DNA of 64,000 nt from an uncultured Lachnospiraceae bacterium (GCA_910586555.1 CAJUJY010000001.1:1-64000), one strand, 5' to 3'; counted from the stretch's first letter, positions 36,149-45,679 are shown. A program made the numbers and translations. The notes: a model not told the origin generated them from the sequence alone.

Positions 36149-38092
36149 TTAGTAGTTTATTACCAAAACTTCCCTGCTTTCCCCTTTCTTTGTGTTATAA
36201 CTTGAGTTTGAATAATTATAATTTAAATCAATTATTTTATACTTTTTAGCCCATTTAAGTAAAATATCATTAACTTTTCCTTTATGGCTGGTAACATTTG
36301 ATAATGCAAATTTTATTCCGTTTTTATCTGCTTTATCCAGATAATCATATAAAGCATATTCCTGTTCTGCTTTCCAGTCTTTAAAACCCCTGTTCCCATC
36401 ATTATATGTGCCTGTTGTTATAAGATATGGTGGATCGCAGTAAATTAAGTCTTCACTGGACAGATTATCTATTGGTACATGGATAAAATCCTTGCTGGAA
36501 AATTCAATATTGGACTCTTGGAGTTTAAGGATAAATTTTTCCAGGTTTTTTTCCATATTTATTGAAAACTGGCTTCTATTTCTTCCAAAAGGATTGTTAT
36601 ATTCTAAATTATTATTGAACCTGAACTGGTAATTAAATGAATAGCAGGTTAAAGTATACAAGTCTACCGGGTTTTGTGTTTTATTATAATAATCCCTGAA
36701 TTTTTTAAAACCTTCTTCATTTTCTTTTGACAGTCCATATTCTGTTATCCGTTTTTTTATCTGGGATAATATTTCAGAAAAACCAGTATTTTTAAATGTT
36801 TCAAATAATTCAATTATTTTATTATTTATATCATTACAAATAATTTTATCTGCATTTATATTTACTGCCACATTGCACCCTCCTGAAAATAAATCAATAA
36901 ATGTCCTGGTATAATCTGGGAAATGTGGCATAATCTGTGGAAGCAGTTTGTATTTCCCGCCTATATAGTTTACTGGGCTTTTTATATATTTTTTCTTGTT
37001 TTGTGATACAGAATGTTTTTCGGCTGGTATTGCTATAAAGTCAAAAACCAGGTTTTTAGGAATATTTTTTTTAATATAAAAAATGTATTCATACAAGCAT
37101 TTTTCCTGTTTAGTTTTTTTGCTCATATATTTCCTGTATGGTATAGAATACATTTTGTAAGTTTCTTCTATTCCATATTTTTTTAAAATGTTTCCAATTT
37201 CATCAGAAGACATTAAGCCGTCCATGCTGTAACTCATTATAATATTACTAAACTTAGCTTTACTTACTAAATCTTCAAAAACATTATAAACTTCACTTTT
37301 TATACAAAATAGTGATTTTAAATCTTCATATGGCCTGAGCCCTGTAACCCCGTAAATTCCAGGATAATCATACCTTGATATTGTTTCAAGTAAATGGTAA
37401 TTCGGGGCATACTGGCGTGAATTATATGGAGGGTCAATATATAAAATATCCCCCTCCAGTTCTTCAATTAACTTGCTGGCATCTTTATTATAACTTTTAT
37501 TATTTCTTTTATTGTCTATAACATCTAATTCCACCATTTCTATATCATTAAATGTACGTTTATCCCAATGTTTTAAATAAGCACCATATGTACCTGTAAT
37601 ATTTGAAACAGATGGAACTCCTTCAACCAGACCTGCAAGAAGGTAATAATATTCTGCTTCTTCCAGTAAGTTTTCCTTTTTCCATGCTTCAACTGTATTT
37701 CTTATAAAGTCAATTCTTTTGGCATTTTTATTTGATAAATACATTCTTTCACAGTTGTTATTTGGTGTATAATTTTTTGTTATAAAATACTGGTTATAAT
37801 CATAGTCTGGTATCTGTGTTTCTACCAGAAATTTAAAAGGATTATATATACCTTTATCTTTTAGCATTTTGAAAGATGGTTTATTATTATTTTCGATTGT
37901 TGCTTTTTGTATTACATATGAAAAATGCAGTAAATCATTTGAATGTATCTCATATTTTGGTTTAAAATAACGGGCAACTGCCCCTGTACCAGAAAAAATA
38001 TCACAAAATATACTTTCAGTACCTGTTGTATTTTCAGATATAACCATATCAATATTTTTTAATAAGTTTACCTTACTTCCAATAAATCTCAT
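36149..38092 (-). CDS. Fused double adenine-N6 methyltransferase, FokI-methylase-like
   Basis: This 647-aa protein has two D12-class N6-adenine methyltransferase domains in tandem. Domain 1 has MRFIGSKVNLL, FCDIFSGTGAVARYF (about 27-41) and DILYIDPPYNSRQY (about 215-228). Domain 2 has SPVNYIGGKYKLLP (about 378), FIDLFSGGCNVAV (about 400) and DLIYCDPPYLITTGTY (about 545). Both have the SAM and DPPY motifs and should be active. Size and order match the FokI methylase, where each half modifies one strand of an asymmetric site; the target here is not known. No restriction endonuclease gene is adjacent on either side, so it is an orphan. Confidence 0.82.
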   Translation of the reverse strand: MRFIGSKVNLLKNIDMVISENTTGTESIFCDIFSGTGAVARYFKPKYEIHSNDLLHFSYVIQKATIENNNKPSFKMLKDKGIYNPFKFLVETQIPDYDYNQYFITKNYTPNNNCERMYLSNKNAKRIDFIRNTVEAWKKENLLEEAEYYYLLAGLVEGVPSVSNITGTYGAYLKHWDKRTFNDIEMVELDVIDNKRNNKSYNKDASKLIEELEGDILYIDPPYNSRQYAPNYHLLETISRYDYPGIYGVTGLRPYEDLKSLFCIKSEVYNVFEDLVSKAKFSNIIMSYSMDGLMSSDEIGNILKKYGIEETYKMYSIPYRKYMSKKTKQEKCLYEYIFYIKKNIPKNLVFDFIAIPAEKHSVSQNKKKYIKSPVNYIGGKYKLLPQIMPHFPDYTRTFIDLFSGGCNVAVNINADKIICNDINNKIIELFETFKNTGFSEILSQIKKRITEYGLSKENEEGFKKFRDYYNKTQNPVDLYTLTCYSFNYQFRFNNNLEYNNPFGRNRSQFSINMEKNLEKFILKLQESNIEFSSKDFIHVPIDNLSSEDLIYCDPPYLITTGTYNDGNRGFKDWKAEQEYALYDYLDKADKNGIKFALSNVTSHKGKVNDILLKWAKKYKIIDLNYNYSNSSYNTKKGESREVLVINY

Positions 38093-38185
38093 AAATCCTG
38101 TCCTGTAAATCTTTCTGGCACTATTATACGGGTATACATCTTTTAACCTTATTAAGAGCAGATTGTAAATATCCGCCTGGCTAAT

Positions 38186-39466
38186 TTATATCTGTCCAAG
38201 TGCCTGTTCTAAGTCTGCAATTATATCTTCTGGATTTTCAAGCCCGGCAGAGAACCTTATAAGGTCTGGTGCTACTCCTGCGCTTATTAACTGTTCTTCT
38301 GTCATTTGCCTGTGTGTATGGCTTGCAGGGTGGAGAAGGCATGTCCTGCTGTCTGCCACATGTGTTTCTATAGATGCAAGTTTAAGCTTATCCATAAAGC
38401 TTACCGAAACTGCCCTTCCTCCTTTAAGCCCAAAGCAGAGCACACCACATGAACCACCTGGCATATATTTCTTAAACAAGTTATATGAAGCGTCTGTTTC
38501 AAGTGCAGGATATTTTACCCATGCAACCTTTCCGTGCCCTTTAAGGTATTTTGCAACTTCCAGTGCATTGCTGCAATGTTGTTTCATTCTTAATGGAAGT
38601 GATTCAAGCCCAAGATTTAAATAAAATGCATTTTGTGGTGACTGTATGCAGCCTAGATCCCTCATAAGCTGTGCCGTTGCCTTTGTTATATAAGCACCCT
38701 TACCAAAACGTGCAGCATATGTTATTCCGTGGTAAGATTCATCAGGCGTTGTAAGACCTGGGAATTTATCTGCATGCGCTATCCAGTCAAAATTACCACT
38801 GTCAACAATACAGCCGCCTACACCTGCTGCATGTCCGTCCATATATTTTGTTGTTGAATGTGTAACTATATCAGCTCCCCATTCAAACGGCCGGCAATTT
38901 GCTGGTGTTGCAAATGTATTATCTACAATAAGAGGCACACCATGTTTATGTGCAATATTTGCAAATTTTTCAATATCAAATATATCAACTGTTGGATTTG
39001 TAATAGTTTCACCAAAAACAGCTTTTGTATTTGGCCTGAATAATTTATCAATTTCTTCCTCTGGCATATTCTGGTCTATAACACTACATTCAATGCCCAT
39101 TTTTTTCATAGTAACCGTAAAAAGGTTAAATGTGCCGCCATATATTGAAGAAGAAGATATAAAATGATCCCCTGCCTCACATATATTAAATACCGCCATA
39201 AAATTAGCTGCCTGTCCTGAAGATGTAAGCATTGCAGCTACACCGCCTTCAAGTGCAGCAATCTTTGCAGCAACAGCATCATTTGTAGGGTTTTGTAACC
39301 TTGTATAAAAATACCCCTCTTTCTCAAGGTCAAATAACTGCCCCATTTCATCACTTGTATCATATTTAAATGTAGTACTCTGGTATACAGGAACTTGCCT
39401 TGGTTCTCCATTGCCGGGTTTGTAGCCTTCATGTATGCATTTTGTACCAATTCCTTTTTCATTCAT
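38186..39466 (-). CDS. metY: O-acetylhomoserine sulfhydrylase / aminocarboxypropyltransferase
   Basis: This 426-aa PLP enzyme of the Cys/Met-metabolism family has PVYQSTTF (about residues 26-33), YTRLQNPT and SSGQAANF. The PLP lysine is in HSTTKYMDGH (about 208). Its length of about 425 aa and the GGSCGVLCFGLKGGR insert favour MetY over the shorter MetB/MetC group. It makes homocysteine from O-acetylhomoserine and sulfide, feeding the MetH/MetF methylation step encoded elsewhere in the window. AGGAGG precedes the ATG. I found no S-box or T-box leader. Confidence 0.88.
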   Translation of the reverse strand: MNEKGIGTKCIHEGYKPGNGEPRQVPVYQSTTFKYDTSDEMGQLFDLEKEGYFYTRLQNPTNDAVAAKIAALEGGVAAMLTSSGQAANFMAVFNICEAGDHFISSSSIYGGTFNLFTVTMKKMGIECSVIDQNMPEEEIDKLFRPNTKAVFGETITNPTVDIFDIEKFANIAHKHGVPLIVDNTFATPANCRPFEWGADIVTHSTTKYMDGHAAGVGGCIVDSGNFDWIAHADKFPGLTTPDESYHGITYAARFGKGAYITKATAQLMRDLGCIQSPQNAFYLNLGLESLPLRMKQHCSNALEVAKYLKGHGKVAWVKYPALETDASYNLFKKYMPGGSCGVLCFGLKGGRAVSVSFMDKLKLASIETHVADSRTCLLHPASHTHRQMTEEQLISAGVAPDLIRFSAGLENPEDIIADLEQALGQI

Positions 39467-39535
39467 AAAATTATTCCTCCTGTTTTTTACATTCCAAGAA
39501 TTTATATTTACTTCTGTTTTATCTGGTATTACTTA

Positions 39536-40798
39536 CTACCTTAACTCTATATCTCCCCACCCTGTAACCAGTACATTAAACAATGGTTTTTTGTTTTTAT
39601 TTCTTGTATATTCATAACCACGGCGTTTTTTTCTTTTAGTGCCCTTATATATTTTTTTAATATACATATCACCACTTTTTGTAAAAAGGTTAATTCCAAT
39701 TTTATCTATATATTTATTATCTAATTTTATATCCACATCACCATTTTTTGTCTGTATGCCTGTATTGCCAGAAATATCCAGGTTCTCTATATCTATATCG
39801 CCGTTTTCTGTCTGTATGCCAAGTTTTTCTTTTATAACAGAATTAAAGATTTCTACATCACCGCTGTCTGTCTTTACATCAAATGTTTTGTCAATAACAG
39901 ACTTACTGATATCCACATCGCCACAATCCGTCTTTACACCAAACATTTTATTGATAACAGATTTATTAACATCTACATCACCACTGTCTGTCTTTACATC
40001 AAATGTTTCATTAATAACAGATTTGCGGATATCCACATCTCCACTATCTGTATTTATATTTAACTGTCCGTTTATATCTGTAGTTATTTTTGTATTCCTG
40101 TTTGTGTTTATATCTATATCACCGCTTTCTGTTTTTATATCCATGCTGCCAGAAATCCCAGGTACAGTTATATCTATATCACCACTATCTGCAATGATTT
40201 TTCCATTCCCCAGTGAAATATTTCCAATAAGTAAATCTCCTGATCCAATGTTAAAGTCATAACTTTTAAAGTCTGCTCCTGATGGTATATAAACATAAAT
40301 TTTATTTGTAGAACCTTTAATTACTTTTGTAGTTTTTTTACCATTGTTATTTGTATAAATATATTCTGTGCCTTTTTTACCATTATCAATTACATAAATA
40401 TATTCTGTATTCTTTTTACCATTATTATTTAAAACATATCTGGCTGGCCATTTAAGTTCTGACTCTTTAATAGAAAGTATGCCATTTTCCACTTTATACG
40501 ATAATGGGTTGCTGCTATTATTGCAATTTAAATTATATGATATATAAAAATCTTTACTGCCAGACTTTTTTATAACTATATCAAGACTGCTGACATCTGC
40601 TTTTATACTGCTAAACTCTTTTACTTGTTTTTTATCCTGCCTATATTTATAAATCTTCTTAGCCTGCCTGGTTTCTGCACTTGCAATATTAACATTCCCA
40701 TTTTGTAAACTGGCATGGTTTTTTCCTAGGCTTGCTGCTATAAATGCACACAGGGTTGAAATACCTATAATACCTGCTTTTTTAACTAATTTTTCTAT
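39536..40798 (-). CDS. DUF4097-type beta-repeat exported protein, start codon apparently lost
   Basis: The frame is open for 420 codons from 40798. The N-terminus reads EKLVKKAGIIGISTLCAFIA, a good signal peptide with AASLGKNHA cleavage. The C-terminal half is a DUF4097 beta-strand ladder: about eight repeats near GxxTDSGDVDIxKSVIxKTF, spaced about 20 residues. A ribosome-binding site (AAGGGGG) lies 7 nt before an ATA codon at 40798-40796, where ATG is expected. The next usable start is an internal GTG at 40492, which would delete the signal peptide. Either AUA/AUU initiates weakly, or a G-to-A change has silenced the gene. The function is probably a cell-surface repeat protein. Confidence 0.6.
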   Translation of the reverse strand: MEKLVKKAGIIGISTLCAFIAASLGKNHASLQNGNVNIASAETRQAKKIYKYRQDKKQVKEFSSIKADVSSLDIVIKKSGSKDFYISYNLNCNNSSNPLSYKVENGILSIKESELKWPARYVLNNNGKKNTEYIYVIDNGKKGTEYIYTNNNGKKTTKVIKGSTNKIYVYIPSGADFKSYDFNIGSGDLLIGNISLGNGKIIADSGDIDITVPGISGSMDIKTESGDIDINTNRNTKITTDINGQLNINTDSGDVDIRKSVINETFDVKTDSGDVDVNKSVINKMFGVKTDCGDVDISKSVIDKTFDVKTDSGDVEIFNSVIKEKLGIQTENGDIDIENLDISGNTGIQTKNGDVDIKLDNKYIDKIGINLFTKSGDMYIKKIYKGTKRKKRRGYEYTRNKNKKPLFNVLVTGWGDIELR

Positions 40799-40845
40799 AA
40801 TTATACCCCCTTACCTATGCTTTTACAACATAAACAGCCACAAAG

Positions 40846-41718
40846 CTATTTCCCTATTATTTCTGATAAACTTCTAATAATCCCTTTTGCAACTTCTGGA
40901 TTATTCATTGTATAAATATGTATATGGTTTATACCATTAGCAAACAAATCAATAATCTGCCCTGCTGCATATACAATTCCTGCTTGCTGCATTTTTAAGG
41001 GTTCATCTCCAAACCTGTCAACTATTGCTTTAAACTTTGCTGGCATACAACAGCCTGACAACTGTATGCTTTTTGTAAACTGGCTTTTCTTAGTAACTGG
41101 CATTATTCCTGCTATAACAGGTACCATAATTCCTGCTTCACGTAAACGGTACAAATAATTATAAAAAATTGAATTGTCAAAAAACATCTGTGAAGTTAGA
41201 AATTCACAGCCAGCCATAACTTTTTCTTTAATATGTTTTATATCTTCCGCCTTATTAAGTGCTTCGGGGTGGCCTTCAGGATAACATGCACCACCAATAC
41301 ACATTCCAGGTGCTATCTGTTTAATTTCATTTATAAGGTCTGCTGCATAATGGAACTGGCCAGGAAGCGGAAATTCTGTTTTATCTGGTATATCACCTCT
41401 TAGCGCAAGTATATTTCCAATTCCTGCTTCTTTCATCTTCACTAACTGCTTCACTACAGTTTCTTTTGTAGATGATACACAGGTAAGATGCGCCATAGAA
41501 CTTACACCATATTCATCTTTTATATCTTTGGCAATATTTATTGTATGTTCACTTGTACCACCACCAGCCCCATATGTAACACTTATAAAATCAGGCTTTA
41601 ACGCTGATATTTCTTTAACTGCCATTATTACACTTTCAAATGCCGTAGTAGTTTTGGGAGGAAATACCTCCATAGATAATGTAACCTTGCTGTCCTTTAA
41701 TAATTCTGTAATCTTCAT
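40846..41718 (-). CDS. metF: Methylenetetrahydrofolate reductase
   Basis: The protein is 290 aa from the ATG at 41718, after AAAGGATT. It matches the MetF barrel: SMEVFPPKT (about residues 14-22, catalytic Glu), FISVTYGAGG, AHLTCVSSTKE, ALRGDIPD and GGACYPEGHPE, and ends normally. It reduces methylene-THF to methyl-THF, the methyl donor for MetH at 20670-23165. The longer frame to 41823 has no ribosome-binding site and adds a hydrophobic leader not seen in the family. It lies downstream of the mobile element C and divergent from the DtxR-like gene. Confidence 0.93.
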   Translation of the reverse strand: MKITELLKDSKVTLSMEVFPPKTTTAFESVIMAVKEISALKPDFISVTYGAGGGTSEHTINIAKDIKDEYGVSSMAHLTCVSSTKETVVKQLVKMKEAGIGNILALRGDIPDKTEFPLPGQFHYAADLINEIKQIAPGMCIGGACYPEGHPEALNKAEDIKHIKEKVMAGCEFLTSQMFFDNSIFYNYLYRLREAGIMVPVIAGIMPVTKKSQFTKSIQLSGCCMPAKFKAIVDRFGDEPLKMQQAGIVYAAGQIIDLFANGINHIHIYTMNNPEVAKGIIRSLSEIIGK

Positions 41719-41930
41719 AAATAAAATCCTTTCGTCTTTAACAGGCAGTGGAAGAAGCCTTATAAACTTCCGTAAAATACCTAATAGAACATTTAATGCC
41801 ATGCACATAATAGTATAGACCAAAATAAATTATAACGCAAGGTTTCCTTATAAGCTTAATTATTATTTGACATTATGCCCTGCTATAAAGCATATAGTAT
41901 AATTTTACAAAACATATGTATTTTATCCAT

Positions 41931-42656
41931 CGCATCCGTTTCATAAATTTTTAATTGTATATAAACAAAAAATAATTTATAGTTATCCTGCGTTGGTTCT
42001 TGTATTTTTGTATATACTAAAGGTTGTGTACATGCAGCAGTTTTATATATTTTCTGTAGCAGGCACGTTCCCACTACGATAGGCGCACAACACTATATAT
42101 AGTGTCAGCAGTGCATAAGGCCTGTAAAAACCAGGCCTAAGCACTGGTGGCGCTATAGTGCCTTTTACAGAAAATATATAAAACTGTCTGCATGTTACTA
42201 CGTTCCATTGGGGATTAAAAGTTTTCTTGTTTGTATTTTAACTTTTTGATAAAATTTTATGCCCCATGTAAAAGATACTTTTGTATTGTCATTAAACACT
42301 GTTATATATGCAGGTACATCACAATGCCATTAAACCAGGGAAATCCACAGGAAATATTTTTATAAACTGCCAAAACGTATATTACCTGGCAAAGGCCAGA
42401 TGTAATCCTAAAAGGCAACTGTACGGGGCCGCCGGCGTTTAAACCTGGTTTTAAATGCTTCAAAGAAATTTTTTCTTTGAAGCATACAGGTTTTACGCGC
42501 CGCTGCGTGAACCCGTCCAAGCGGAAGCGGGTTGCCTGTAGGATTACTTTGGATTTGCCAGGGCATAATATTTTAACTTCCCATTTAAAATAAACCGTGG
42601 ATAACTATAAATTATCCTTTGTTTACACATAATTAAAAGTTTATGAAACAGCCGTG
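41931..42656 (+). mobile_element. Inverted-repeat element with two structured domains, copy C (complete)
   Basis: This 726-bp element has long terminal inverted repeats (GTTTCATAAATTTTTAATTG and ATAATTTATAGTTATCC inward) and an imperfect target duplication, TTTTATCCAT (41921-41930) versus TTTTATACAT (42657-42666). Domain 1 outer stem is 42030-42058 with 42166-42195, 29 bp with one bulge. Inside are ACACTATA/TATAGTGT and an AGTGC...GCACT hairpin containing AGGCCTG/CAGGCCT. Domain 2 (42385-42562) is closed by CCTGGCAAA/TTTGCCAGG and contains GTAATCCTA/TAGGATTAC, AGGCAAC/GTTGCCT, GGCG/CGCC and a 14-bp ATGCTTCAAAGAAA hairpin. Compared with copy B the stems differ but still pair. Confidence 0.8.
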
Positions 42657-42709
42657 TTTTATACATAATGGAAACTTTACTTAATTTCCTATTTATGTTA
42701 TTATATCTA

Positions 42710-42727
42710 GTAAGGGGTTGTCCTTAC
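42710..42727. promoter_or_regulatory. Palindromic operator-like site
   Basis: GTAAGG (42710-42715) and CCTTAC (42722-42727) form a perfect 6-bp inverted repeat with a 6-nt spacer, about 70 bp upstream of the DtxR-like gene. It may be an autoregulatory metalloregulator site. Confidence 0.4.
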
Positions 42728-42797
42728 AGTTTTTGCAAATAGGAATACAATCCTTATGGTGTTGGAAACTTTTAATATTTTTTAAATGGGGTATGGT

Positions 42798-43166
42798 ATG
42801 AAGGTAAATGAATCATCTGAGAATTATCTTGAAACAATATTAATTTTAAGTAAAAAACTTCCGGTAGTGCGTTCAGTTGATATATCTAATGAACTAGGAT
42901 TTAAAAAGTCAAGTGTAAGTGTAGCTATGAAGAACCTGAAAGAAAAAAAGTATATTACTGTTACAGATGCAGGTTTTATATATCTTACAGATGAAGGAAA
43001 GAACATTGCTGATATGATATATGAAAGGCACGAATTTATTTCCAAATGGCTTGTTTCCCTTGGTGTTAATGAGCAGACTGCAACTGAAGACGCCTGCCGT
43101 ATAGAGCATGTTATCAGTGCTGAAAGTTTTGCTGCAATAAAAGAATACTGCTCAAAACATAAATAA
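42798..43166 (+). CDS. DtxR/MntR-like metal-dependent transcriptional regulator
   Basis: The protein is 122 aa from the ATG at 42798 (GGGG 6 nt upstream). The N-terminal winged helix NYLETILILSKKLPVVRSVDISNELGFKKSSVSVAMKNL and the dimerisation part IYERHEFISKWLVSLGVNEQTATEDACRIEHVIS match DtxR/MntR. The E-R-H motif and the D/E-A-C-R-I-E-H motif carry the metal ligands. It lacks the C-terminal SH3-like domain, as MntR-type members do. It probably represses iron or manganese uptake genes; none are in this window. Confidence 0.85.
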   Translation: MKVNESSENYLETILILSKKLPVVRSVDISNELGFKKSSVSVAMKNLKEKKYITVTDAGFIYLTDEGKNIADMIYERHEFISKWLVSLGVNEQTATEDACRIEHVISAESFAAIKEYCSKHK

Positions 43167-43297
43167 TATTTATTAAAATAATATTTATTATTGGAAGTTT
43201 ATAATTTAAGCCCCTGTCCTCCTGTATATATTTAAGACTTTAAATTACAAACTTCCTTACAAATTGCTATGTATTTTACAACCCTGCTGGTTACATT

Positions 43298-44071
43298 TTA
43301 CATTTTTTGCAATATATCCAGTGTGTGTGCACTTGCACCAAGCAGTTCTGCCCTTTCACATGTGCTTAAATGGTAATTTATAAAAATCTGGAAAGTTTCC
43401 TCGTCCATATCTTTAAGTACTGGCCTTATATAATCTGCTGGCCCGTCTGCTGCTATAATTTTTACACGCTTAAGCCCTGCCTCCTTATTAAGCCTGTCTA
43501 TATCCTCAAGCCTTGCATAGTCATATAAATCTTCCACATTACATATACAGTGGAAATCCTTATCTATCTTCCCCTCTTTAATACATTGTCTGGCAAAATT
43601 TTTCTTAAAAGCATATGTAATTATACTATATTCATTCATGCAGTATGCCACAAGAATATATCCATTCTTTTTAGTAACACGTTTTGCTTCGTTAAGGACT
43701 TTCACCTTTTCCCTAAATTCAAAAAGATGGTACATAGGCCCGAACACAAGGGCCATATCAAAACTATCACTGCCAAATTTTGATAAATCCAGTGCATTTC
43801 CAAGGAAGGCTTTTACATTGCTTTTCTTAGACTTTAATATGCCTAAATTATATTTTACAAGCTCAACAGCCGTAACATCATACCCTTCATCTGCAAGTTT
43901 TACTGAATACCTTCCTGTCCCGGCACCGATATCAATTATTTTTTTATCTTTGCTGTCCCCTAGAAATTCATGTATATATTTCATGGAAGTAATATATTCC
44001 ACCTGTCCATGCCGTCTTAACAGCCTTTTATCTTCACAGAATTTATTATAATGCTTTTCCAGCTCTGTCAT
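43298..44071 (-). CDS. Class I SAM-dependent methyltransferase
   Basis: This 257-aa protein has the Rossmann motif I IIDIGAGTGRYSVKLADEGYDVTAVELV (about residues 40-67), motif II MALVFGPMYHLFEF (about 107) and motif III VTKKNGYILVAYCM (about 133). The fold fits UbiE/Mlt-type small-molecule methyltransferases. The substrate is unknown. It is monocistronic and divergent from the deacetylase gene. Confidence 0.75.
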   Translation of the reverse strand: MTELEKHYNKFCEDKRLLRRHGQVEYITSMKYIHEFLGDSKDKKIIDIGAGTGRYSVKLADEGYDVTAVELVKYNLGILKSKKSNVKAFLGNALDLSKFGSDSFDMALVFGPMYHLFEFREKVKVLNEAKRVTKKNGYILVAYCMNEYSIITYAFKKNFARQCIKEGKIDKDFHCICNVEDLYDYARLEDIDRLNKEAGLKRVKIIAADGPADYIRPVLKDMDEETFQIFINYHLSTCERAELLGASAHTLDILQKM

Positions 44072-44260
44072 ATTATCTCCATTTCTATAATATTCTTATA
44101 TCTCTTTTATTATTACATCTAAATTCTTTCTATACTGTTTTATTTTTTAACCATTATACACAATCCATATGCCTTTGTCTAAGAATAAGTGCATTTTTCC
44201 CTTATAAATTCATATATTATTACAAAAATATGTGTATTTAATTAAATAAGGAGAAACCAA

Positions 44261-44929
44261 ATGAAGCATTTTTCAAAATTCTTAAATGAAACCTACCATG
44301 CCAAAAGTTCCAATACTGGGAAACAAGACAAAACAACAGATAAAAGCAATATAAACAAACATAATTTTGATATACAAAAAGATACAAATATACCATCTTT
44401 TATGAGAAGCGGCCTTGTTGTAATGTCTGTAATACTTCTTGCAAGTATTGTAATTGCTTATGGCGGCAAAATTACCGGTACACAAAAGGTAACTTCAGTT
44501 TTTAGCAACAGGATATCAAACAAAGAACTTCCAATTTACTGTGTTGACACACCAGAAAAGAAAGTGGCATTAAGTTTTGATGCTGCATGGGGGAATGAAG
44601 ATACACAGAAAATACTTGATATTTTAAAGAAGAATGATGTACATGTAACATTTTTTATGACTGGCGGATGGGTAAACTCATATCCTGACGATGTCAAAGC
44701 TATAGACAAGGCAGGACATGAATTAGGCAACCATAGTGAAAACCATAAACAAATGTCAACACTATCTGCTAGTGAATGTAAAGATGAAATTATGAAAGTA
44801 CATGAAAAAGTTAAAGAACTGACTGGAAAAGATATGTGTGTATTCAGACCGCCCTATGGAGATTATAATGATAATCTTATAAATGTAGTTAAAGAATGTG
44901 GTTATAATGCAATCCAGTGGGACGTTGAT
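44261..44929 (+). pseudogene. Polysaccharide deacetylase, N-terminal part (gene split by an 11.98-kb insertion)
   Basis: A 223-codon segment contains a membrane anchor at about residues 48-70 and a NodB-type deacetylase domain. It has SFDAAWGNEDT (motif 1), GHELGNHSENH (metal-binding motif 2), FRPPYGDYN (motif 3) and WDVD, the start of motif 4. Then the sequence leaves the family. The open frame runs on to 45070 into unrelated sequence of the insert. The missing part (SLDW, then ILCHNG with the motif-5 His) starts at 56904. As it stands the product lacks motif 5 and should be inactive. AAGGAG precedes the ATG. Confidence 0.88.
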
Positions 44930-44946
44930 ATACATGAAACAGGTGG
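44914..44946 (+). other. attL of the serine-recombinase element
   Basis: The gene-side half is CCAGTGGGACGTT (44914-44926), followed by the crossover GA at 44927-44928 and the element-side half TATACATGAAACAGGTGG (44929-44946). The element half is one arm of the reconstructed attP palindrome. Confidence 0.75.
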
Positions 44947-45007
44947 AATAAATATAAGGCTAAATGCACACTTTAAGGTATTACAGATTACAGTACCATT
45001 TAGCTTT

Positions 45008-45679
45008 TTATGTTTCAAATTTGTACCCCATGCCCCATATTGTTTTTATATATGCTCCCTTGCTGCCTAGTTTGCTTCTAAGCTTTTTAACATGGGTATC
45101 TATAGTCCTTGCATCCCCAAAGTAATCATAGTTCCAGACATTGTTTAATATACGCTCCCTTGAAAGTGCAACCCCCTGGTTTGTAATAAAGTATGCAAGA
45201 AGTTCAAATTCTTTATAACTTAAGTCTATAATTACGCCATCAATACTGACTTCATGTGCGGACTGGTTCAATACAATCCCACCTGCCTCAATACTGTTCT
45301 CTTCAAGCATATTCGTCCGGCGCAGTATTGCTTCTACCCTTGCTACAAGTATTTTAGGGCTGAATGGTTTGGAAATATATTCATCAACCCCAAGGTCAAA
45401 TCCTAAAAGTTCATCTTTTTCGTCACTTTTTGCTGTAAGCATAATAATAGGTACTTGTGAATATTTCCGGATTTCACGGCATACAGCCCATCCATCCATT
45501 TTAGGCATCATTACATCAAGTATAATAAGTGCAATATCTTTATTATCATAAAATATATCAACTGCCTGCTCACCGTCCCCGGCTTCTATTACATTAAAAT
45601 CCTTTTTTATCAAAAAATCTTTTACAAGTTTTCTCATCCTTGACTCATCATCAACCACTAATATTTTTAAATTTTCCAT
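45008..45679 (-). CDS. OmpR/PhoB-family response regulator
   Basis: The protein is 223 aa from the ATG at 45679, after GAAAGG. The receiver has DDE near residues 9-11, the phospho-Asp in LIILDVMMPKMDG (about 52) and Lys in ISKPFSP (about 102). The C-terminal winged helix ends VKKLRSKLGSKGAYIKTIWGMGYKF (about 195-220). No histidine kinase is adjacent, although this family is usually encoded just upstream of one. Its stop lies 80 bp inside the left end of the element, so a kinase gene that once followed may have been cut off when the element formed. Confidence 0.9.
   Translation of the reverse strand: MENLKILVVDDESRMRKLVKDFLIKKDFNVIEAGDGEQAVDIFYDNKDIALIILDVMMPKMDGWAVCREIRKYSQVPIIMLTAKSDEKDELLGFDLGVDEYISKPFSPKILVARVEAILRRTNMLEENSIEAGGIVLNQSAHEVSIDGVIIDLSYKEFELLAYFITNQGVALSRERILNNVWNYDYFGDARTIDTHVKKLRSKLGSKGAYIKTIWGMGYKFET

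Noticed and set aside
41868..41905. TTGACA followed by TATAAT upstream of element C
   Set aside because: The spacing is about 25 bp, too long for a sigma-A promoter.
38093..41930. Possible S-box or T-box riboswitch before metY and metF
   Set aside because: I looked for terminator/antiterminator pairs and found only short spacers (under 110 bp) with no conserved core.
44930..45070. Deacetylase C-terminus encoded as HETGGINI... to 45070
   Set aside because: This sequence is antisense to the end of the response regulator and unlike any deacetylase; the true C-terminus is at 56904-57189.
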